From Microbispora rosea subsp. aerata (GTDB lineage: Bacteria; Actinomycetota; Actinomycetes; Streptosporangiales; Streptosporangiaceae): a stretch of 64,000 nt of DNA. The translations under genes were made by a program, and so were the position numbers. Below are positions 57,567 to 64,000 of the stretch, in pieces. The notes beneath the pieces were generated by a model. It did not search any database, was not told the DNA's origin, and was given only the letters and a program-made list of their open reading frames with translations. Positions within the stretch are counted from its first letter, which is position 1; each line of letters starts with the position of its first letter. The stretch covers positions 248,001-312,000 of the forward strand of contig NZ_BMPY01000002.1 in the NCBI RefSeq assembly GCF_014647835.1, in the 5' to 3' direction.

Positions 57567-58036
57567 CGGCCCTCCCAGAGCTTGGCCAGCCGCAAGGCGA
57601 CGATCTCGGACAGCTCGTTTCTCACGACCTTGCGCTCGGTCTCCTCGTCGTTGCCGAGCCGCTCCCGCAGCAGCGCCAGCAGCTCGCCGGCGCTCCGGCC
57701 CGTCGCGCGGACCAGGTACACGTGGCCGAACCGGCTCTCGTAGGCGGCGTTGCCCTCGCGGATCGCGTCGAGCACGTCCCGCCCGGCGTCCGCGGTGCCG
57801 GACTGCTCCGACCGCGACCACGCGGCCTCGCGTCCCGCGTCGCCGGGCCGCTCCCCGATCCGGGGGTGCGCCGCCAGCGCCTCCAGCACGTCCTGCCAGG
57901 TCAGCGCCGCGAGAGCCGACTCGCTCGCGGCGCGCAGCCCGTCGAGATCCTCGTACGGCCCGCGCGCGGCGACCGCCTCCACCCATCTGGCGGAGGCGCA
58001 GCAGGACCGCAGGTCCTCCCGGCTGAGTTCGCGCAT
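57563..58036 (-). CDS. OHCU decarboxylase
   Basis: A 157-residue enzyme giving S-allantoin from 2-oxo-4-hydroxy-4-carboxy-5-ureidoimidazoline. The all-helical fold is recognised from LTWQDVLEALAAHPRIGERP (active-site His in HPRIG), AWSRSEQSG and ESRFGHVYLVRATGRSAGE. It is first in the nine-gene purine operon, so the promoter should lie in the gap to its right. Confidence 0.95.
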   Translation of the reverse strand: MRELSREDLRSCCASARWVEAVAARGPYEDLDGLRAASESALAALTWQDVLEALAAHPRIGERPGDAGREAAWSRSEQSGTADAGRDVLDAIREGNAAYESRFGHVYLVRATGRSAGELLALLRERLGNDEETERKVVRNELSEIVALRLAKLWEGR

Positions 58037-58113
58037 GTCCGTCAGTCAACCGCCGGGCCGAAAGCGGGTCCAGCGGCGTGAGGTCCGAACCGCACCCCCT
58101 GCTCCGGGCGCCG

Positions 58114-58133
58114 CTTTGTACGTTGTGACAAAG
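58114..58133. promoter_or_regulatory. Inverted repeat upstream of the purine operon
   Basis: CTTTGT-acgttgtg-ACAAAG is a 6-bp-arm palindrome 78 bases before the first gene of the operon, in a short AT-rich patch. It is a good candidate for a purine- or urate-responsive repressor. No regulator gene is linked. Confidence 0.5.
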
Positions 58134-58149
58134 GGGCCGTACGGCCGAC

Positions 58150-58415
58150 AGGAGCAGGCGGCCACCGGGCCGGCGGCACGAGGGCCGCGGCCGCAGCGCC
58201 GGCGGCGAGAGGGGGGCGGCGGTCGGCGGGCCGCCTCACCGGCGGTCGACGGGGCGGCCGCACGAGAAGCTATGGCAGGAGGGGCCGGCGGTCAGCGAGA
58301 CCGTCGCACGAGGAGCTACGACACGAGGGACCGGCGGTCGGCTGGGCCGCCGCGCGAGGGGCCGGCGATCAGCGAGCCGCCGCACGAAGGGCTACGGCAC
58401 GAGGACCGGCGCTGA
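58150..58415. repeat. Degenerate GC-rich tandem repeat, about 77-bp unit
   Basis: The gap before the deoxyribonuclease gene is built from units of the type GGCCGGCGGTCAGCGAG-CCG(C/T)CGCACGAGG followed by GCTACG(A/G)CACGAGG. Two full units start near 58282 and 58359 (77 bases apart); weaker copies precede them from about 58150. No gene is supported here. Confidence 0.7.
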
Positions 58416-58440
58416 CCCGCGCCAATATCCTGGGGGCATC

Positions 58441-59280
58441 ATGACTTCTTCCAATCTCATCGGCGGCCACGTCTTCGTCGCCGGTGGCCTGGCCAAGGGC
58501 GGGCTGAAATACGCCGCCGACATCGGCGCGGAGATGATCCAGGTCTTCGTCACCAACCCGCGGGGCTGGGCGCTCAGCGAGGGGAACCCCGCCGAGGACG
58601 CCAAGCTGCGCGAGTCGGGCATGCCGGTCTTCCTGCACGCCCCCTATCTGGTGAACTGCGGGTCGCCGACCCCGGAGACCCTGGAGAACTCCATCGCGGT
58701 GATCCGCCACACTCTGCGCAGGGGCGTCGAGACCGGCGCGCTCGGCGTGGTCGTCCACACCGGCTCGGCCGTGAGCCAGCCGCGCGAGGCCGCGATGCGC
58801 CAGATCCACGAGCGCCTGCTGCCGGTGCTCGACGAGCTCCCCGACGACGGCCCCGACCTGCTGCTCGAACCGATGGCGGGCCAGGGCCAGATGCTGTGCG
58901 CGACCGTCCAGGACCTCGGGCCCTATCTGGAGGCCCTCGATCACCACCCCAAGGTCGGCGTGTGCCTCGACACCTGCCACGCCTTCGCGGCGGGGCACGA
59001 CCTGGCCGCGCCGGGCGGGGTGAAGGAGACGATGGACGCCCTGCACGACATCGCCCCCGGCCGGCTCAAGCTGATCCACGCCAACGACTCGAAGGACCCC
59101 TGCGGCTCCAAGCGGGACCGGCACGAGAACATCGGGGCCGGGCACATCGGCGCCCAGGCGTTCGCCGAGCTGATGCGCCACCCCACGGCCGCCGGGGTGC
59201 CCATCTGCATCGAGACCCCGGGCAAGGTGGAAAAACACCGCGAGGACATCGAACTGCTCAAGAAACTACGCGGCGACTGA
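58441..59280 (+). CDS. nfo: Deoxyribonuclease IV (AP endonuclease)
   Basis: A 279-residue TIM-barrel zinc enzyme of the Nfo family, cutting DNA at abasic sites in base excision repair. Metal ligands appear in VFLHAPYLVN, VVHTGSA, LLLEPMAGQG, VGVCLDTCHAFAAG, HANDSKDPCGSKRDRHENIGAGHIG and ICIETPG (shown in parts). It is of normal length. TATCCT lies nine bases before the ATG, with GGGGG between them. Confidence 0.93.
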   Translation: MTSSNLIGGHVFVAGGLAKGGLKYAADIGAEMIQVFVTNPRGWALSEGNPAEDAKLRESGMPVFLHAPYLVNCGSPTPETLENSIAVIRHTLRRGVETGALGVVVHTGSAVSQPREAAMRQIHERLLPVLDELPDDGPDLLLEPMAGQGQMLCATVQDLGPYLEALDHHPKVGVCLDTCHAFAAGHDLAAPGGVKETMDALHDIAPGRLKLIHANDSKDPCGSKRDRHENIGAGHIGAQAFAELMRHPTAAGVPICIETPGKVEKHREDIELLKKLRGD

Positions 59281-59624
59281 CCGGCGTTCCCCGGCCACCA
59301 GGCCCACCGCCCCGCGCGGCCCGGCTCGCGGTCTGCCCGGCGGAGGGCGGCGGCGCGGTCGCCGTGGCGGCGCGCCTGCCGGTCCCCCAGTGGGCGGCGC
59401 CCGACCTCGACGAACCCGGCATCGTCGCGGCCATGCGCGGCCGTATGCCCGTCACCACCGACGAAGCCGAAGCGAGGCCGCGCGGGCCCATACCGGCACG
59501 CGGCCTCGCGGCGACGTCAAGACCACAGCCACCCTCGCGGCCGGAGGAACCCCGAGACGGGCGCGCGGCCTCGCGGCGGCGGACTGGCGGTTCCAGTGGT
59601 CCGGCACGTCCCGGAGGTCGCGGA
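59281..59624. other. Noncoding stretch after nfo
   Basis: GC-rich sequence with several overlapping open frames but no start with a ribosome site and no recognisable protein. I see no terminator directly behind nfo. Confidence 0.45.
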
Positions 59625-59885
59625 CGGCACGAAGGTCATGGGTATCGCGGCGGTCGCGGCACGGAAGTCGCGAACGCGGCAGAGGCGTGCGTAACACGGA
59701 GGTCACGGCACGGAAGTCGCGAACGCGGCAAAGGCGTGCGTAACGCGGCGGTCGCCAGCGGGGCGAAGGTCACGGGCGGCGCGGAGGTCATGGGTATCGC
59801 GGAGGGCGCGGCATGGAAGTCGCGAACGCGGCAGAGGCGTGCGTAACGCGGAGGTCGCGGCACGGAGGTCGCGGGCGTCGCGGCG
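59625..59885. repeat. Tandem repeat, about 49-51-bp unit
   Basis: The unit GGAGGTCGCGGCACGGAAGT-CGCGAACGCGGCAGAGGCG-TGCGTAACGC occurs at about 59651, 59700 and 59803, with a diverged unit between the second and third and a partial unit after the third. CATGGGTATCGCGG occurs twice, 151 bases apart, which suggests a higher-order three-unit repeat. No gene is supported. Confidence 0.85.
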
Positions 59886-60006
59886 GTCTACGGGGGTGCG
59901 GCTCGTCCGGGATGAGCGACGATCGGGATTGGGCCGGGGAGAGGGCGTTCGCGGCGATCCGGCGCCCCCGTATGGCCGGATCGCCGCGCACCCCCGATAC
60001 GCGCTG

Positions 60007-60038
60007 GCGGGGCCCTTCCCCCCCGAGCAGGGCCCCGC
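60007..60038. terminator. Hairpin in noncoding region
   Basis: GCGGGGCCC and GGGCCCCGC form a perfect 9-bp stem with a 14-base loop containing CCCCCC. It is followed by TTGG. It could end a transcript from either side; no adjacent gene end explains it. Confidence 0.55.
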
Positions 60039-60170
60039 TTGGTAACCATCCGGTGACAACCTGCTCACTTTGTGATTACCCCGCGTGTCTTGCGACGTGC
60101 GAAAGACTACGAGGTGTAATCGGGCGGCGGGATGGCCGTTCGGACGAGCGGTCTCTAGTTAGCGCCATGC

Positions 60171-60197
60171 GGCCCGCTCGCGCGCGACGAGCGGGCC
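60171..60197. terminator. Perfect 10-bp hairpin, end of possible small RNA
   Basis: GGCCCGCTCG and CGAGCGGGCC pair perfectly across a seven-base loop. About 55 bases upstream lies TGTAAT in a locally AT-rich patch, so a short transcript may run from about 60120 to here. Confidence 0.5.
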
Positions 60198-60423
60198 CCG
60201 GGAGGCGACGAGCGGTAGGTCGGGGCGCGCGATGACGCCACCGCCCGGCCCGCGGGCCCCGGCGCGCACGCGGATCAGCCGCCGCGGCGTCGGTGACGGC
60301 GAGCGGACAGGGGCGGGAAGACGAGCGTGATCAGCAGCGGCCAGCCGATCGCCGAAGTGAGGGCATGGTCGTGTCCCCGGCCCGCCTCTGACTCGGCGAC
60401 GGGCGCGGGGTGACTACGCGCGC

Positions 60424-61155
60424 TCAGGGACGGAACTGGCGGACGAGCTGCTCGCGCACCTGGCGGGTGTGCCGCCTGCTCACCGGCAGCGCCTCGCTTC
60501 CCACCTGGAGGACCACCCGGCCGGCGTCGAAGCGCAGCTCGCTCACGTGCCGCGCGTTGACGAGGGTGCTGCGATGGGCTCGGACGAAACCCGCGCCCGC
60601 CCAGCGGCGTTCCAGCGCCGCGAGGGACATCCGTACGAGATACACGGCGTCGGCCGTGTGCAGGCGCACGTAGTCGCCGTGCGCCTCGGCGTAGCACACG
60701 TCCTGCCGGGCCACGAACTTCGTACGGCCCCCGAGCTCGACCGGGATCGTCTCCAGGTCCTCCTCCTCGGCGCTCGGAGGCGAGACGGCGGCCGAGAGCC
60801 GGCGTACGGCCTCCGCCAGGCGTTCCGGGCGCACCGGCTTGAGCAGGTAGTCGACGGCCTCCAGCTCGAACGCCTGGACCGCGCAGTCGTGGGCGCTGAC
60901 GAAGACCAGGCGGGGCGGAGTGGGGAAACCGCCGATGAGCCGGGCCAGGTCGAGCCCGTCGAGCCCGGGCATGCGTACGTCCAGGAAGACGCCGTCGAGG
61001 CGCTCCCCGTCGGCGATCATCTGGACCATGTCGTGCAGGGCGGCCCCGCCGTCGGTCGCCGTGCTCACGTGCTCCACCCGGGCGTCCTGGCGGAGCAGGA
61101 AGGCGAGCTCGGACAGGGCGGGGACCTCGTCGTCCACCGCGAGGACACGCAGCAT
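60424..61155 (-). CDS. LytTR-family response regulator
   Basis: A 243-residue two-component regulator. The receiver domain (about residues 1-120) has VLAVDDEVPALSEL, the phosphorylated Asp in GVFLDVRMPGLDGL, VFVSAHD and the YLLKPV lysine. The LytTR DNA-binding domain (about residues 138-243) includes CYAEAHGDYVRLHTADAVYL and FVRAHRSTLVNARHV. ATG 61155 is the start. Its usual partner, a LytS-like kinase, is the partial gene at the right edge; an unrelated kinase and a secreted protein lie between them. Confidence 0.93.
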   Translation of the reverse strand: MLRVLAVDDEVPALSELAFLLRQDARVEHVSTATDGGAALHDMVQMIADGERLDGVFLDVRMPGLDGLDLARLIGGFPTPPRLVFVSAHDCAVQAFELEAVDYLLKPVRPERLAEAVRRLSAAVSPPSAEEEDLETIPVELGGRTKFVARQDVCYAEAHGDYVRLHTADAVYLVRMSLAALERRWAGAGFVRAHRSTLVNARHVSELRFDAGRVVLQVGSEALPVSRRHTRQVREQLVRQFRP

Positions 61156-61243
61156 GGCGTCAACCGTGCCGCGTGTGCCGCCTCGTGCGCAAGGGGTGAC
61201 CGATCGGTAGGTGACTTTCCCGATACAACTCCGCCGACATCGG

Positions 61244-61260
61244 TTGACTTCGCGAGTCAA
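61244..61260. promoter_or_regulatory. Perfect inverted repeat between regulator and kinase genes
   Basis: TTGACT-tcgcg-AGTCAA is a 6-bp-arm palindrome in the region shared by the divergent response regulator (leftward, 90 bases away) and sensor kinase (rightward, 112 bases away). LytTR proteins bind direct repeats rather than palindromes, so another regulator may be involved. Confidence 0.4.
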
Positions 61261-61371
61261 TGTTCAGGCCAAGACTAGGTAGAGCTATCCGACTTTCGCA
61301 GGTCAAAAGGCATCTTGTCCCCTCAAGCCTGTTTACCGTGTTAGGGGAACCAGGCCCAACGAGGAACTTCG

Positions 61372-62739
61372 ATGAGCATCAGGCCGAGCCCGTCGCTTCG
61401 CCTCACGCACTCCATCCGAATACGTGTGACCCTGACTTTGGCGGCGGTGTCCGCGCTCGTCGCCGCGGTGATCGTGGCCAGCGTGTGCATGCTGATCCGC
61501 AACCGGGTGGAAAGCGAGATCTTCGCGGAGACACGTCGCGTCGCCACCAAGTGGATCGGCCTGATGGCAGACGGTCATATCCCGCCGCCGACGCCGACGG
61601 CGCGGGTTCCGCTCGTCCAGCTCGTCGATGCGCGGGGCCGCGTGATCGTGGCCGGGCCCATGGCGGGCGACCGGCCGCTCAGCACGGTCCGGCCGACCGA
61701 GGAGGATCGCCTGCAGGAAGTGACCGAGTGCCTCGGCGACCAGCGGTGTCTCATGCTCACCGCCAGCCGGGTCCCGACGCCGCATACCGGGGATCTGTGG
61801 GGAGACGAACCCCACTTCGTCTACGCGGGCACGGACCAGCCGCCCGCCCTGCGCGGGAACCGGTTGGAGCTTCTCGTCGGCGCCGGCGGGGGACTGCTGG
61901 CGGCCGTGTGGACGTGGACGACCTGGCGGGCGACCGGCCGCATCCTGCGGCCGATCAACGCGATCCGGCAGCGGATGTCCGAGATCACCGCCAAGGATCT
62001 GTCGCTGCGGGTGCCGGAGCCGTCCGGCCGGGACGAGATCGCGCAGCTCGCCCGCGCCGCGAACCAGACGCTCAGCCGGCTGGAGGCGGCCGTCTCGCGG
62101 CAGCGGGAGTTCGCCGCCGTCGTGTCCCACGAGCTGAAGTCCCCGCTCACCGGCCTGCGGACCGAGCTGGAGGAGGCGCTGCTCTATCCGCAGGTCGACG
62201 CACGGCAGGCGATCGCCAGGTCGCTGTCGGCCGCCGACCGCATGCATCAGATCATCGACGAGCTGCTCGCCTTCGCCCGGCTCCGCAACGCGCCGTGCGC
62301 GCCCGAGCCGGTCGACCTCGGAGCGCTCGTACGCGCCGAGGCGGCGGCGCGTACGGCGGGAGTGCCGGTGCACGCCAAGATCGAGCCCGGCCTGCGTGTC
62401 CTCGGCAACCGCGTGCAGTTGGCCAGCGTCGTGACGAACCTGCTGGTGAACGCGCAGCGCCACGCCACCCGCCAAGTCGACGTGACCGCCAAGCGCGCCG
62501 GCGCGCCGGCGCTGGTGACCGTGGTCGACGACGGCGATGGCGTCGCCACGGAGGACAGGGAGCGCATCTTCGAACCCTTCGTCCGGCTGGAGGCGGGACG
62601 CCGCCTCGATCCCGGCGGCAGCGGCCTCGGCCTCGCCCTGTGCCGGGCGATCGTGGCGGCGCACGACGGCAGCCTGCGCGTGGAGGACTCCCCGCGCGGC
62701 GCCCGGTTCGTCCTGCGGCTTCCGCTCATGACCAACTGA
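61372..62739 (+). CDS. HAMP-domain sensor histidine kinase without a partner
   Basis: A 455-residue membrane kinase. The first membrane segment (about residues 20-43) and the second (about 166-186) enclose a sensor domain of about 120 residues with a cysteine pair (ECLGDQRC). A HAMP domain (RILRPINAIRQRMSEI) follows, then the H-box VVSHELKSPLTGLR and the catalytic motifs NLLVNAQRHA (N), DDGDGV (G1) and GGSGLGLALCRAI (G2). No response regulator is encoded behind it; the nearby LytTR regulator belongs to another kinase class. ATG 61372 has GAGGA upstream. Confidence 0.93.
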   Translation: MSIRPSPSLRLTHSIRIRVTLTLAAVSALVAAVIVASVCMLIRNRVESEIFAETRRVATKWIGLMADGHIPPPTPTARVPLVQLVDARGRVIVAGPMAGDRPLSTVRPTEEDRLQEVTECLGDQRCLMLTASRVPTPHTGDLWGDEPHFVYAGTDQPPALRGNRLELLVGAGGGLLAAVWTWTTWRATGRILRPINAIRQRMSEITAKDLSLRVPEPSGRDEIAQLARAANQTLSRLEAAVSRQREFAAVVSHELKSPLTGLRTELEEALLYPQVDARQAIARSLSAADRMHQIIDELLAFARLRNAPCAPEPVDLGALVRAEAAARTAGVPVHAKIEPGLRVLGNRVQLASVVTNLLVNAQRHATRQVDVTAKRAGAPALVTVVDDGDGVATEDRERIFEPFVRLEAGRRLDPGGSGLGLALCRAIVAAHDGSLRVEDSPRGARFVLRLPLMTN

Positions 62740-63063
62740 ACCGGCGGTCGGCCCGCTCCCCGGCCTGGATGGTTGCGGGCCATGCCGCGGGCCGCACACA
62801 GAGCGCGCGCAGGGCGCAGCCGGCACACCCCGGGCCCGCCGTCGGCCCGCGAGGCACGTGCCCGCCGGTTCGCACACCCGCTGGTTCGCGCGCCCCGGTC
62901 GCGGTTGACGCGCTCCCCTATCCGCCGCCCACAAGCTGGCCTCGGTCCTCACCCCGGGTTCGTTCTCCCCCGGTCGCCCACGCCTCGTGGCCGCCGGAAG
63001 GCACATTCCGGCGACCACGGTCTCCCCCGTGGGAAAAGCCGTCCGGGACGCCCCGCACGGCGC
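62740..63063. other. Noncoding stretch after the sensor kinase
   Basis: About 320 bases between convergent genes with no supportable gene. At 62770-62795 the minus strand reads ARGMARNH, recalling a TnpB motif seen in the 36-kb remnant, but the match is too short to call. Confidence 0.45.
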
Positions 63064-63098
63064 CCTCACGCCCGCCCTGGACGACCACGGGCGTGAGG
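63064..63098. terminator. Bidirectional terminator hairpin
   Basis: CCTCACGCCCG pairs perfectly with CGGGCGTGAGG (11 bp) across a 13-base loop. It lies between the convergent sensor kinase and secreted-protein genes and is followed by TCCTCTC on the plus strand. Confidence 0.75.
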
Positions 63099-63241
63099 TC
63101 CTCTCAGGAAAGGTCTCCCAGCTTGCGCATTCGTGATCCGGCCGTCGTTTCCCCCCGCGGCCGTGGCCTGCCGGCCTCGTCATGCCGGGAAAGCCGGTCA
63201 TGCCGGGAAACAGCGTGAGCCGTCCGTGAAAGAGCGGGCGA

Positions 63242-63676
63242 CTACCACCAGGCGGTGGTGCTGCCGCTGTAGAGGCAGGTCTCCTTCTCGCTGAACACCA
63301 CGCACGCCCGGAAGGCCCGCAGCGAGTTCGAACTGGTGCGATATCCGCTGGTGTAGTTGCGGGTGGGGGCGTAGCGCAGGTCGTAGCCGTCAAAGGCGCG
63401 ATCGCCGTCGACGTCGACTTCAAACCGGACGTAGGCACCCGAGCCGTAGTTGGTGACACGTCCCCAGCCATACTGGGCGCCGCCGCACGTGCCGTAACGG
63501 ACTTCGACGGTGTATCCGCCGAAATCCTTCCGAACGGCCGTCTTCACGTTGGTGCAGGAGTTCGGATCGCTCCACCAGTTCGACGCGGCGCTCGCGTGCC
63601 CGGTGGAAAGGATCGTGGTCGTCGCGACCGTGACCGCCGCCACCGCGAGACCGCCGATTCTGCGGAGATTCAGCAC
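63242..63676 (-). CDS. Small secreted cysteine-containing protein
   Basis: A 144-residue exported protein of unknown function. GTG 63676 has AAAGGAG upstream. The signal peptide runs from LNLRRIGGLAVAAVTVATTT to the cleavage site GHASA near residue 30. The mature part is rich in Tyr, Gly and Asn and has four cysteines (SCTN, TCGG, ACVV, TCLY), likely two disulphides. DVDGDRAFDGYDLRYAP resembles an Asp-rich loop that could bind calcium. It ends TTAWW. Weaker GC than neighbours suggests a separate origin. Confidence 0.85.
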   Translation of the reverse strand: MLNLRRIGGLAVAAVTVATTTILSTGHASAASNWWSDPNSCTNVKTAVRKDFGGYTVEVRYGTCGGAQYGWGRVTNYGSGAYVRFEVDVDGDRAFDGYDLRYAPTRNYTSGYRTSSNSLRAFRACVVFSEKETCLYSGSTTAWW

Positions 63677-63845
63677 TTCATGACTCCTTTCGCCGTGCAG
63701 GACGACGGCAAGGATGCTGTCGCCCGACATCGCCCCGCAACACCTTTCAGGCAGGGCCGAAAAGGTGCCGTCCAGCCGTCTTGCGGTGGCTACGCGGGCC
63801 TCCCCCGTGCGGTCGGCACGGCGGCCACCGGTGGCCGCGGCGGGG

Positions 63846-64000
63846 TCAGTGGCGGGCCGGGGCGGTGCGAGGGCGGGTCTTGGGGATGCGCAGCCGGATG
63901 CGGGTCCCCTTGCCGGGCGCCGTCTCGACCATGAGCCCGTAGTCCTGCCCGTAGAGGTGGCGCATGCGCAGGTCCACGTTGCTCAGCCCTATCCCGGTGC
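63846..64000 (-). CDS. LytS-like sensor histidine kinase, 3' end only
   Basis: Only the last 51 codons are in the window. They contain the G2-box region GIGLSNVDLRMRHLYGQDYG and GKGTRIRLRIPK, typical of HATPase domains in LytS/YehU-type kinases that pair with LytTR regulators. Its natural partner is the response regulator at 60424-61155. The gene continues to the right. Confidence 0.85.
   Translation of the reverse strand, partial: TGIGLSNVDLRMRHLYGQDYGLMVETAPGKGTRIRLRIPKTRPRTAPARH

Noticed and set aside
59625-59885. CRISPR array
   Set aside because: The whole 49-51-base unit is repeated, so there are no variable spacers.
60275-60423. Small membrane-protein gene behind the LytTR regulator
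   Set aside because: The frame contains a hydrophobic stretch (SAIGWPLLITLVFPPL) but has no ATG, GTG or TTG start behind the regulator's stop codon.
62765-62800. Second TnpB fragment (minus-strand ARGMARNH)
   Set aside because: Only about eight residues resemble the TnpB motif, and no zinc ribbon or right end is present.

Overview
The window is a stretch of high-GC chromosome from a filamentous-type actinomycete. Supporting signs are a BldD homologue with a c-di-GMP signature, the actinobacterial integration host factor, omega/RpoZ next to guanylate kinase, a PriA without helicase motifs, many GTG/TTG starts and several leaderless promoters. Pyrimidine synthesis uses a class 1B dihydroorotate dehydrogenase with a PyrK partner and a type-1 PyrF, which I think fits Streptosporangiales-like organisms better than Streptomyces; that placement is inference only.

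Layout. (1) 1-550: the 5' end of ribD on the minus strand behind an FMN riboswitch. (2) 0.87-6.93 kb, plus strand: a complete peptide/oligopeptide-type ABC importer (permease, lipoprotein, permease, two ATPases). (3) 7.3-32.3 kb, almost all minus strand: a long housekeeping run read right to left: pyrR-pyrB-pyrC-carA-carB-pyrK-pyrD-pyrF, then mihF-gmk-rpoZ-coaBC, metK, priA, two paralogous unknown genes, def-fmt-rsmB and rpe. A PyrR-binding RNA element lies in front of pyrR. (4) 32.7-36.3 kb, plus strand: bldD, arginine deiminase, a TetR regulator and a beta-hydroxyacid dehydrogenase-like gene whose end abuts a TnpB/omega-RNA fossil. (5) 36.7-38.6 kb, minus: a HEPN-family gene downstream of a LexA-box promoter, and an L,D-transpeptidase. 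(6) 38.7-49.5 kb: YbaK, GNAT, metF, polyprenyl synthase, thiE, an Rv2175c-type DNA-binding protein, an FAD oxidoreductase, a TPP riboswitch with thiO-thiS-thiG, and a PASTA Ser/Thr kinase. This block parallels Mycobacterium tuberculosis Rv2170-Rv2176. (7) 49.9-58.0 kb, minus: a purine/urate catabolic operon (OHCU decarboxylase, HIU hydrolase, uricase, FAD and 2Fe-2S subunits of a xanthine-dehydrogenase-type enzyme, 8-oxoguanine deaminase-like amidohydrolase, glycerate kinase, allantoinase, allantoicase). (8) 58.4-64.0 kb: a deoxyribonuclease IV-like gene, repeat-rich noncoding DNA, a LytTR response regulator, a HAMP sensor kinase without a neighbouring regulator, a small secreted protein and the 3' end of a LytS-like kinase.

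Functionally the window carries whole pathways: de novo UMP synthesis with its own RNA-based repressor, urate-to-glyoxylate/urea breakdown that ends in glycerate kinase, thiazole synthesis under TPP control, and the translation-initiation set def-fmt. The noncoding DNA is the less ordinary part: four separate families of degenerate GC-rich tandem repeats (7.0, 22.0, 58.2 and 59.6 kb), several perfect hairpins (17.1, 25.1, 63.1 kb), candidate operators, and a transposon fossil. I found no tRNA, rRNA or CRISPR array and no intact mobile element. I see no single convincing novel system; the observations I rate highest are the TnpB fossil that supplies a host gene's stop codon, the SOS promoter with a possible leaderless micro-ORF, the 22-kb repeat block and the split two-component locus.
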